A stretch of 64,000 nt of DNA. Source: Fratercula arctica (Eukaryota > Chordata > Aves > Charadriiformes > Alcidae). This document shows positions 34,201 to 44,500 of this stretch, in pieces. The notes beneath the pieces were generated by a model. That model did no database searches, was not told where the DNA came from, and saw only the letters and a program-made list of their open reading frames with translations. Where the stretch lies: positions 60,716,563-60,780,562 of the forward strand of contig CANTUZ010000002.1 of the NCBI GenBank assembly GCA_947846985.1, given 5' to 3'. Made by a program: the position numbers and the translations under genes. How positions within the stretch are numbered: position 1 is the first letter of the stretch; each line of letters opens with the position of its first letter.

Positions 34201-35424
34201 AAAAAAAAAAACAAAACCATAACACTTGGTGGGAACACTTAAGGCATGTATCTACAGGAAAAATAATTTAGGGTGTGAATTTGAAGTGCACCGACTATTC
34301 CACCCGAACTTGTTTTATGGACACACCTTTTTTACTCTAAAAACTCTAATATAGACACAGGTTCTTCCGCTCAGTCCACACACAAAAGCAACCCACACTC
34401 CATGGAAAACCCCTGCCACACAACAATTAAGTGGTTCAATTGTATTTCATATTTCTTTCCCTGCATAGGCAAATAGTCTAAACTTTGAAAGACATTACAC
34501 TTCTATGCATGCAGAATTTATTGTAGAACAGTCTGGCAAATTTTGGAGCTGAACTGATATTTGCCAATTGTCTGAGAAATTCCAAAATGAGCTTCAAATG
34601 ATGAAAGCAACTATAAGAGTTGTTTACACAATGCTCACTTTAAAGTCCTCAAAATAACTGAATCTAAGGTATGGCACCCCTATTCTATAAGGCATATGGG
34701 GATTAATCCATTAGGACATTAGATTAAATGTTGCTTATGAATGGAAAAACAGAGAGACTGCTTTTCCAGAAGCTTGATTTAATGGAGAAAAATCAATGAG
34801 GAACACTTCATCTTAAAAACAAAACAAAAAACCAAGCCAAAACAAAAAAAAACAACAAACAAACGCAAAAAACTCCACCACCCTCCTGTGAAAAAAAATC
34901 TGCTCCCTTAGGCTGTGGAAGAGAATTACAAATAGTAAGGCTTTGGAACTGATTATATCTCCTGGTTTCAAAGCAATGATGGATTGAACACCAGTAATGG
35001 TTAAACTATTTTAAGAATAAAACAACATATGTCAATCTCTTCTTCCAATAGCTAAAGAGTCAATTTAATTTTGCACTGAATGTATTAGTAATAAATACTC
35101 ACTAGGAACATAGTACAAGCTAGTGGACATATAGCTGGCAGAAGTTATCACAAAGGACAGATTTTATGCTGTCCCTGGTTATAAAAAAAGAGACGATAAC
35201 AACTCAATGATTTTAATTCATTTGTCATCGTATAGTTTCACAAGTAAATCAAGCTTCTGTAACACACATCTACCTGATTTCTGACAGAAGCAGCAAACAA
35301 TTTCATCTCTAGAATTTTTTAATATTACTAGTAAAAAATTAAATCAGACAACTACACACCAACAATATAAAGCTTGCCAGATCCACTCATGCTAAGAAAC
35401 ATGGAAAGGAAATCAGCTCATATT

Positions 35425-35456
35425 AAAAAAAAAAAAAAAAAAATTAAAAAAAAAAA
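35425..35456. repeat. A-rich run, interrupted by TT
   Basis: Nineteen A, TT, then eleven A, in intron 1. No adjacent retroposon was recognised. Confidence 0.85.
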
Positions 35457-38400
35457 TTATGTGAGTCAAAAGGTTTGACTTTCCTTCCTTTCAAATACTT
35501 TGTTTCTTCAAATTACATCTGATATCTTTGGGATTTAAACCAAACATGCAGGCCGTGAAAAACAGAATGCATGGCAGGAAAAACTGAACCAAACACGTAA
35601 AAGGCAGAATGGGAAGGAGCCAGATACAACAAAAACTGACAAGGGAAATAGGCCTAGTTCTAGATTAAAAAATAATGTGAAAGTAAAAAGAAATCATACC
35701 TTCCTGTAAAGATCTATTTTCAGTTCACATCTTAGAAAGACCAGGGTGTGGACTGCAATTTGTATTACTTTGCTTGCATACTACACATACAATGTCATTT
35801 AAGCAGGTACCATGTGCATATATATAAAAAAAGAAAACCCATAGCAAATTCTGAAGTTCTTCTGCAATTGTGCATCAAGGAAGTCTTTATTTGCACACAG
35901 TAAGGCATCAGTTTTACCTAATTTGTTAATGAAATTGTATATATCCAAATTAGAAGCGTTGGAAGTACTACATCACGTTTCAAGTGACAATACTGCACTG
36001 ATCCACTCACATCATTACATTGTTATTTTTATCCACAGCATTCAGAACATGCACAGGATCTATCTAGATTTCCAAATGGCCCTCTCACCTTAAAAGTACT
36101 AGTGATTTTACCATTAGAAAGGAAGCATAGTATGCATAATAAATTGTTCAAAGACAACAGTACTTTTCACAAATTGAGCAGAGGCACAGTTACTGAAAAA
36201 ACCTATATGCAGACTTCAGCCAGGTAGCCAAAAGGTTCCTAAAATAAGGGCGTGACCCACATTAATCTGGGGGGGTGTGTTTGTTTACAATTTTTTCTGG
36301 ACACAGCAGGGACCTTAACACACATCCTCTTCTTTCCCAATATTTTTTTAAACAACAACCTATTTACAAGTCTGAATAATTACTTAATATATTTAAGAAT
36401 TCCTTTTTTACTATTTTTAAAAGAACTGTAATTAGTCAACATTATATAGAAATTATACTTTTCATTGTTCTTCTTAAAAGTTGCCTCCACCCAAGTTTAC
36501 TAGTGTTACTTTATCCTTTCAATTCAGAATACATATTCTGACTGTAACACTGGTGGTATTTTCCCCACTTTTGCTGAGGATCCAGGCCTTGAGTCCACAG
36601 TCTGACACATCTTAGTGGAAATCTAGGCATACAATTAGAAAAAGCCTGTATCAACAAGCTACCTACTATTATCAGTTACAGAAAGCAACATTGTCACTAC
36701 CGTGTTTTAGAAAACTTCACTGTTTCTTGCTTGGAGCTCAATAGAACCTACTCCCTCCTCCAACAGATTTCACTCTTCAGTTTCACCTCATCCATAAATT
36801 GACATACACAGCATCATCTCAAAGCCTTTAACTGATCTCTGTGAGAACAGACAGAATACCTATTTAATAATTCTGTACCTTGTTTTCCTTTTAATCTTTA
36901 GCTCAAAAAAACTCTTGGGTATATACTCAAGAGCTAAAAAACAAACCCAAGCACTCTGCTAACTTGTAACCAATGTTTTTACCATTCCCCTGTGAAATCC
37001 ATCTCCCTGTTTTGCATCCATTTTATACAAGGTTTTTCTTTGTCTCTGTCTCACCTTTTTTCCTCCCAGACATAGCCGCTTAACTGAAGTTATCACTTAA
37101 ACTACTAGAGTAACTGATCCATTTAAAGATTGACTTAGCCATTCTAGAACAGTTGTACAAGTCATACACATAGATGCTAAATGTATAGACACATTTATAG
37201 ATACATGTATAGGTACATTTATAGATAGAGACAGCATAAATGTTGTCTTCAATCAGCTTCTGTTAACAGATGCCTTGTTTCCTAATGTAAGTATTATTCA
37301 AACACCTCATCAAATCATTAAGAATTATATTTACAGTACGTAATCCATTTCCTTCACTTTTAAAAATGTCTGGTAAACTGAATTTTGCTTGGATAGGTAA
37401 TTCTGACCAGTTTGACTTGGTAAACTTCTTTGTTTAGCAAAGGCCAGGTCCTGTTCCCGAGATTTTCAGCATCCCTGCTGGGAAAAACTTTATTGCCCTT
37501 TATGTTTCACGGATACTTCTCCTCAAGTCAGCTAAGATGCATCTATAAGTGCTAACTGTAGAATTACAGAACTTTCAGCTTACATCCTACACTAAAGCTT
37601 CCCACAGCATTTTTGCTCAGATACAATGTAAAGCAAACATTTATTAAATATGCCTTCTGTTAGTATTGCAGATATTTTAAAAAATAACTCTCACTGTTGA
37701 GTCACATGAATATAGCACTATCGTCTAAAATTGTTGTTCATTTTTAACATTATAGCTGTGAACTTATTAAAATGTATAAATGATATATACGGCTAAAGAA
37801 GCTGAATCTTCTTGTGAATGGTGACAAGAACAGATTTTTTTTTTACTAATTTCAAGCGGGATTTTAGAGTGCACCAACTTTTCTGGGAACACTGTTGAAG
37901 TGCAGTAGATGCTAGATGTAGCTTATTCTGACATAAGCTACTTTATAGAAAGTGGCAGTTAGCTTGCACTCTCTCTATATATAATAGAATTAGTGCATTC
38001 AGTAATGCACTACAAAAATTCCCTTCTCACTAAACCAAAGTTTCTTCACAGGTAAGCCGAAGTGCAGGAATATATTTACATTTCACCTATGAATGTTGCA
38101 ATGTTACAGAACAAACAAACAAAAATCCATTTTGAATGCATATCTTCAACAAAATCACCCTATTCCAGCTTGTTGGCATTTCTAGCAAGACAGGAAAAAA
38201 ATACAGCAAGGGGAAAAAAAAAATGATCTTGAATGTCAAATCACTGGCCTAAGTTTACACACTTCTGCTTTAGCTCATTTTAAACTGAGCAAAGACATTT
38301 TACAACCTTTTGACAGTGTGGATTTTCAGTGTCTGTCACTTTTCAGGGTGAAATAACATATAAAAACAACTCTGAAAAATATTATTTTTTCCCCACAATT

Positions 38401-39392
38401 TTTGTCCTAAATTAAAATATTGAATTCTTCCAAAGTTACAGACGAAAATAGCTATTGGCATCTCACGGAACATTTTACTGTCACCAATTTCTCCACAGGT
38501 TGTTTAACTTCAATTGTTACTTTCATTACTCATGTAGATGGAGGAAGGAAAAAAAAAAAAGAGAAGTATTTTTCCTCTCAGTTTTCTTTTTTGGTAAAGG
38601 AAACTTCACAAGAAGAAATGTATCATTTTTGATACCACAATCTTAAAGCCAGTACTTGATAAAGCACTAGCTCTTGAAGTTAAAAACACTCGACATGTCG
38701 CACAAAACTTTCAAATTGCATCTCCTAAAATACTGGAAGCATGCTTTCTAAAATACTCTGTGGATATTAAGCATTCACATTTCAATAATCTGAAGTGACA
38801 GTAGTTATAGTACACTATATACAAATAATACTCACCCTTCTGAAGATGCTTTATTGTTACCACAAATAAACATTCCCCGGACTTTCAATTTGATATAGAC
38901 ACTGGGGACAAACAAAGAACGACCTTTTAATTTTTATAAATCACATAAATAATCTGAATGTGCCATCCCCTAAAAAAAAGATGAATCTATCTATGAGGAA
39001 ATCCCAGTTTAGAGGTGAAGATTACACTAAAAATGCTGGTAACACTCTTCACTGAAAGCCATATTAGTAAGAACCAAACTCATAATAGCTGAAACTACAG
39101 TTGCCAGACTTAAACAAAGATAAAGCTATCCTGCAACAATTAAGCAACCTTGTTCAAACTGTTACATGCTCTTATTAGAGAGACCAAAACTCTCAACTTC
39201 CAGCTCCACAGTTAAAAAAACCAAAACTTTTCTGTAGCTCCAATAAAATAAGGGTAGCGCTTTGTAAGTTAGAAATAAGTATCCTGAGTAATGTACAAGT
39301 TTATTACCCTAATCCTGCTGCATCTATGCACAGAGTGATTTTCTTTTGTCTGCTAATAATTTCTGAATCACCACGAATACCTGTTAATGTCA

Positions 39393-39414
39393 AATACATA
39401 CATACATACATACA
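39393..39414. repeat. (CATA)n microsatellite
   Basis: Five CATA-type units just left of the CpG island, in EZH2 intron 1. Confidence 0.8.
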
Positions 39415-40510
39415 CATGATGCCACGACACACCGATTTCTTCATCTTTATCCAATCATACATCTGTTGCTCTGGGACAGCTCTTCCCAGTACCCTCCTTC
39501 ACACCTCCCCAGACACCCTAATTTTTTAGAGAGCACTCCGTACCCAGAATTTCCAGCTCCCTACGAACTTTACCGCGGCGCTCTGGAAGATCGGGATCGC
39601 ACGGTGCCCTTACCGATTAGGAAGTTCGACGGAGCCGCCGCCAGACTGATTTACCCAGTCGCCCTCTTAAACTCCCTCCCTGAACCAAGAACCCTCCGAG
39701 GCCAGGAGCGGGAGCCCGAAGGGCGGCGAGCCCTCAAACCAGAACTGGTTTCCAGGGCACTGGGCTGCGGGCGAGGGGCCCGGGGCGAGCTCAGCCTCCC
39801 CGCCCGGTTCGCCCCGCCGATCGCCAGCTTCCGGGAGGCTGCGAGCACCCGAGCCCGCAGCAGACCTGTCCGAGCCTCCCGGCAGCCCGACTCGGCCGGG
39901 TGGGACTTTGTGCCGCCCTCCCCACCGGCGGTTCACGGGTTTCTCCGCCGGACGCCCCCAGACCTTGCCCGGCGTACGTTCGGCACGCACACACCCCTCC
40001 TCTGCCCCTTCAATCAAACTGTGCCTGAAGCCGCCGCCGCCGCACGCAGCCGGCAGGAACGGGGAGGAGGGGAAGGAAACTGCCGGGTCTCCCCCGTCCT
40101 CCCTCTCCCCCGCCCCCCACCCTTGGCGGGAGGGGGGGACACGAAGGGACGGACGAGGAGCTCGCCCCCGGCCCGGGGCCGCGCTGCGCCGGGCGGGGGT
40201 CAGAACGGGAACCGCCGGCCGGGCTGGACGGAGCCAACTTAGACAAAGGGCACTTCAGACTCCATGTCTCCCCCCGCCAGCTGTCACCGGCCGGGAGCGC
40301 GTGTCGCGCCGCCGGGCGGGCGCCCGCCCCCCGCGACCCCCGCTGCGCCGGCGGGAAGGGGACGGGGGGTGGCTGCTCCTCAGGAGCCATCGCCCCCCTC
40401 TTCCCGCCCCCTCCCTTCCACCCCTCCCCCCATTACAAAGAGCGCCGGTTATAAATAGCCGCTCCCGCCGCCGGCGCCTCGAGCCCGCGAGGTGTCGCTC
40501 GCTCACTCAC

Positions 40511-40640
40511 CCGTCCCCCCGCCCCGGCCTGGCGCCGCTGCCGCCCCGCCGCCGCTGCCTCTGCCGCTGCCGCCAGCTCCACGCCGCCCCGCTCGCCCGC
40601 TCTCCCTCCCCTCAGCCTCCGGCTGCCGGATTCACCCTCC
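40511..40640 (-). other. EZH2: EZH2 exon 1, noncoding 5' UTR (5' boundary approximate)
   Basis: The minus strand reads ...GGGGGGACGG|GTGAGTGAGC, a near-ideal donor with the last exon base at 40511. Joining it to exon 2 gives ...GACGG|GATAATCATGG, which resembles the human EZH2 leader around the start codon as I remember it. Upstream on the minus strand, CGCGTTTGGCGCTCGG matches the human EZH2 promoter/exon 1 region. The transcription start is not defined by sequence alone and probably lies between about 40620 and 40690. There is no TATA box at the expected upstream position, so initiation may be dispersed, as is usual for CpG-island promoters. The 3' boundary is much more certain than the 5' one. 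Confidence 0.65.
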
Positions 40641-40648
40641 CGGACCGA

Positions 40649-40656
40649 GCGCCAAA
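40649..40656 (-). promoter_or_regulatory. E2F site at the EZH2 start region
   Basis: TTTGGCGC on the minus strand fits the E2F consensus TTTSSCGC. It sits inside a stretch that resembles the human EZH2 promoter. EZH2 is an established E2F/pRB target, so this is the best candidate for cell-cycle control. Confidence 0.7.
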
Positions 40657-40665
40657 CGCGGCGGC

Positions 40666-40744
40666 CCAATCGGCATCACCCTCATTGGCGAGCGCCGAGC
40701 GCCGCCTCGATTGGATGGACGCGGACAGGGTCCCCCGCGCCAAT
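40666..40744. promoter_or_regulatory. Cluster of four CCAAT boxes (NF-Y sites)
   Basis: CCAAT occurs at 40666-40670 and 40740-40744 on the plus strand, and ATTGG at 40684-40688 and 40710-40714. A fifth ATTGG is at 41043-41047. Spacings are 18, 26 and 30 bp. Multiple closely spaced CCAAT boxes upstream of a TATA-less start are typical of NF-Y-dependent cell-cycle promoters. Confidence 0.65.
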
Positions 40745-40756
40745 CAGGCGCGGCGA

Positions 40757-40776
40757 GGGGCGGGGCGAGGGGCGGG
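40757..40776. promoter_or_regulatory. Paired GC boxes (Sp1/KLF type)
   Basis: GGGGCGGGG at 40757-40765 and AGGGGCGGG at 40768-40776, just upstream of the CCAAT cluster relative to EZH2. Confidence 0.5.
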
Positions 40777-40787
40777 AGCTCGCGCCC

Positions 40788-40793
40788 CACGTG
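40788..40793. promoter_or_regulatory. E-box CACGTG
   Basis: A canonical palindromic CACGTG in CpG-island context, about 130-150 bp upstream of the likely start. MYC/MAX and USF bind such sites; use here is inferred. Confidence 0.45.
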
Positions 40794-40985
40794 CGGGCCG
40801 GGGGGGGAGAGGGAGGGATGGGGGAGCTCTTTGTTCTCGCGCTGCTGGCGGGGGGACCGGGGGGTTCGCGCTTTCCCGCTCTCGTCCCGCGCCCGCCGGC
40901 TCCCCCCTCACCGGAGCGGGGCCGGGCCCGGGTCGGGCCGGGCCGGTGTGGCTTGAAACTCTCCGCCGCCTTCACGTGGAGTGGG

Positions 40986-41011
40986 GAGAGAGAGAGAGAG
41001 AGAGAGAGAGA
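40986..41011. repeat. (GA)13 microsatellite in the promoter
   Basis: An uninterrupted alternating GA tract of 26 nt, about 350 bp upstream of the EZH2 start. Tracts of this kind can be length-polymorphic and can bind GAGA-type factors. Confidence 0.9.
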
Positions 41012-41553
41012 AGGAGGGAGGAGAAAGGAGGGAGGCGAGAGGATTGGCGGGCGGCGGGAGGGGCCGCGCGGCTCCTCGCTGCTGAGTTTGAATCAGTTCG
41101 AAAGTGGGAGCGGTAACGGTTTTTAACAGTCCCGCCGCTGCGCGCGCGGGAGGGGGCAGCCAGCCCTGTGGGAGAGGCGCGGGGCTCGCCAGGCGGGAGG
41201 GAGGGAGGCAGGGGAGGTCTGGTGAGAGCGGCAGGCGCCGGGCAGTCGCTCCTCTCGGCCGCCACCGCTCCTCGCCTGTTGCTTCTCCGGCGGGCAGGGC
41301 GGCTCTCCCTGCCGGTTCGCCCTCCGCCCGCCCGGCTCTGACGGCGCCACATCGAGAGGGTCGTGGCCGCCTCTGGGCCTGCCCGCCCGCCTTCCCTCCC
41401 TCCCACCGTCGCCGGGCGCCCTCGCAGCTCCCCGGGGCCCCAGCCCCCGCGGCCCGGCGGATGTCGGCTGCCTGAGTCACTTTCCAGAGTCGCACCCTGG
41501 TGTCGTACCGCTTGACCTTTGCTTACCCAAACCCCAAACTTTACCGGCATCTG

Positions 41554-41554
<1 letters not shown>

Positions 41555-41593
<39 letters not shown>
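41555..41593. repeat. 39-nt T homopolymer
   Basis: An uninterrupted run of T at the edge of the CpG island. It could be the poly(A) of a minus-strand retroposition event whose body would lie to the right, but I recognise no SINE or retrogene next to it. Its exact length may be unreliable in an assembly. Confidence 0.9.
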
Positions 41594-41594
<1 letters not shown>

Positions 41595-44500
41595 GTGCGT
41601 CAGGCCGTTCTGCCTGGCTTTAGCTGCCTCACTTCTCTGCATCCAGAGCGGTTTCTCCGTTGTCAAAACCCTGCCCTACCCTGTTGTGGGAGTGGTAATC
41701 AATCACGACAGCAGCAAGGTGTCCACTCCACGTCAGGCTTGGATCGTGTTGCCTGTTACATGCTGTCTCCAGCTTCTAAGGTTACCATCGTTTTCCCTCA
41801 TTTCTAATCTGTGAGACATGCTCATCAATCTTGTTGCCAAGCTTGTGTTTAAACCTTGAGGATTCGTCCACTGTCATCTCTTTGATCACTCCAGCCTTTC
41901 TTCATCTTCAGCAGTGAAAAATAAAATTGAGGAGATAAGTTTCCTAAGGCAGTACTTTGGCCTTCCCGTGTGACTATATCTCTTTCCTGGGCGTCCTGCA
42001 TCAAGCACCTCTTCCAAGGTGTGCTGGAACACGAGCTGCATCCTCACTTCCACAGTTTATTCCCATCATCCTTCCTTACCAAATATCAGCTCCCCTCTCC
42101 CTTGTGAATGCCTTGGTAAGTCTTCAGGGTTGAAGCTCCAAAAATGAGCAGAAGCCACTGTAATGAAGTCCTGAGTGATAATAGTCTCTTGGGTGGGGGC
42201 TCTTGGGGCAGAATAAATCACAAGTGCAACCTCATTCCCAAATCATGCAGTGGTCTTACATGTCAAATGAGGATCAGTGTTCCACTTAATGGTGATGTGC
42301 TTGTGTGCTTTTATAGTCTATGTGTAAGTATTTAAAATTTCCAAACTTAATTGTGTAATACACTTGCAATGAGATCTTAAGAGTGGGCATTCCTACACTG
42401 TAGATTCTCAATTTAGCCCATGGCCTTGAAAAGGGGTTTCTACTAATAGCTTATTTTTAAATCTCTTGGGTTTTGTGAGTTAAGAGCAAAAAATGTGCAG
42501 CAGAAATTATTTCCTTTTACAGTTACATGTCATAATGTGATAGATTGCCATAACCTTTCTCTAATTCTAGTGGAGTATCTGACAATTGGAACGATTATCT
42601 TAAAATTATCACATTTGCAAAATATTAGTCATTTCTGGAAATTCAGCTATTTGAATCTATTCTGCCCCAAGATGGCTGCCACTACCAAAATGGCTACCCA
42701 GTACCTTCACACCTTAGAATTTGTATTTTATTTTGATTGTTAGAGTTGCGCTTCATGGGATCTGGTTTTAGTCAGCAAGTGTAAATAATCATTGCTAAAA
42801 AAGCAGCTAAATAAGAGGGTAACTTAATATAAGTGGTACAATCAGCCACAAGATGGAAAAATCTGCGTTGTAGAACCTACACTGTGAAATAGACCTCAGC
42901 ACAGATAGCTTTGTTTTTCTGTCTTGCACAGCAGATTATTCATCTGTTATACCTGAAACTAATGCTTACTAGAAAAATAAACATGTTTTGAACGGAGTTG
43001 TTACTCTGTCTCCTTTGCACTGTAGCAAAACAGCCTTTCCACCAAGACTCCGTTCTAGCCTCTTAAAGCAATGAACTCCTCAGCGAGGAACTCCATCAGG
43101 CGCCGATTTTCCGATCAGTCGTTCAGGCTGTCTCAAACAACCAGGAGAAGTTTAGCAGCTGCTTTTTTTCTGCACACGGCTGTTTAATGTTGCAACCAGC
43201 TCCGTACAGACTTTCTGTTTTCACAAGTAAACCGCCCAAATGGTTTTGTCTGTGCTGTATTTTCATGATTAAAGAACACCTATTTGAACAAAGATCTGCT
43301 TTATGCAGAGACATTCAGACCAGATCTTCAGGCAAAAATAGTACAAAAAATTTTGAAATTACAAAGTCTGGTATTCTGAGCAAGTCGTTCTGAAAGGAGT
43401 GAATTCTGATGGCAGCATGATGCTTTTGAGAAAAGTAGCTAAAGTTGAAGAAATATCTGTATTACATGACAATGAAAATAAAATCAGACTCAGGAAAAAA
43501 GTATCATATTTGGTTTGGACCCTCCCATAATTGTTGAAAGCTTTTGCCTCTTTTTATAGCTAACACATTGTAGAAGAGCTTTTTCCTTGCTCCCAACATG
43601 TGAATGAAACATGTATGTTCATATTGTATGTATGACTAAAATAATAGAATAAGGTTCATCAGTGCTAGATCACTACATCAGTTAGACATAAAAATAATTG
43701 TTTAACAGCATCACAGGATATTGCTAATTTTGATTGCTTACATTGGGGTGTAGTTAAGTACCTCTTTTCACCCTTTAAAAAAAGAAAAAAAGAGGTACAG
43801 CACCCTACAAAGCAAAATTAATAGTTGAGTGGTTTCTTTTAGAGATTTTGACATCTCAAATAAGGTAGTATTTCCCAAGCATAGATTATTCTTTATGCAT
43901 TATTATCCTAATGCTTTTCCTTGCAGTCAGAATCAGGAATACAGTGTTCCTTCCATCTGGCTGGCGGAACCAAGCAAGACCAGTCAGGGAACTGCCTTAG
44001 CTTGAAATTACCACAAATGCTGGTCAGTTTTCCCCTTGTCTGCCCAGCTCCGTTAAGGAGAAGCGCAGTTAGGCCGCCCCCCACCATTAGCAGCCCCAAG
44101 CAGGCAGGCCAGGAGCACCTGTAATTCTTGTAGATAAGCTCATGACTTGCTGATCACAGCGTTGCTTTCCTTTGTGCTTCGAGATCTCTCCATAACAAAG
44201 CTGTGTGCAGCTTTTTGGGTGGGTCTGGTGGACTTCATGTATTAGTCACACAGGCTTGAAAGGTTCAGCCTGGTTTCTTTTGAGCTCAGTTGCTCCGTGG
44301 TGGGGAGAGGAGGATGCACACCCCGTCCTTGTTATACGTACCCCTACAAGTAAAACCTGTAGCACTGCAGATATTTCGTTCAGCAGGCTGTTTAGGAGCA
44401 CGGTCTTTGTTTCTCTGGGGTTTTTTGGTTATTTTTTTCTTTTTCTTCTTAATTTTTTTTTTTTAAATGCATTTCATGTCTGTTTTGGCAGATGTGACTC

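Larger units (their letters stand above)
39540..41480. promoter_or_regulatory. CpG island spanning the EZH2 promoter and exon 1
   Basis: An abrupt change from AT-rich flanks to very GC-rich, CpG-dense sequence, including numerous GCCGCC/CGGCGG runs. It surrounds EZH2 exon 1 and contains E2F, CCAAT, GC-box and E-box motifs. Long open frames on both strands here (for example 39908-41116 plus) result from the low stop-codon frequency of GC-rich DNA. Boundaries were judged by eye. Confidence 0.9.

Noticed and set aside
39908..41116. 402-codon plus-strand open frame (and 39466-40242, 258 codons) in the CpG island
   Set aside because: Arg/Pro/Ala/Gly-rich translation with no domain, overlapping EZH2 exon 1 and the promoter on the other strand. 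GC-rich DNA has few stop codons, so long frames arise by chance.
40908..41550. Minus-strand open frames of 195 and 192 codons upstream of EZH2 exon 1
   Set aside because: Two overlapping frames of low complexity in the same GC-rich DNA; one runs through the GA microsatellite as Ser-Leu repeats. No family is recognised and there is no evidence of coding.
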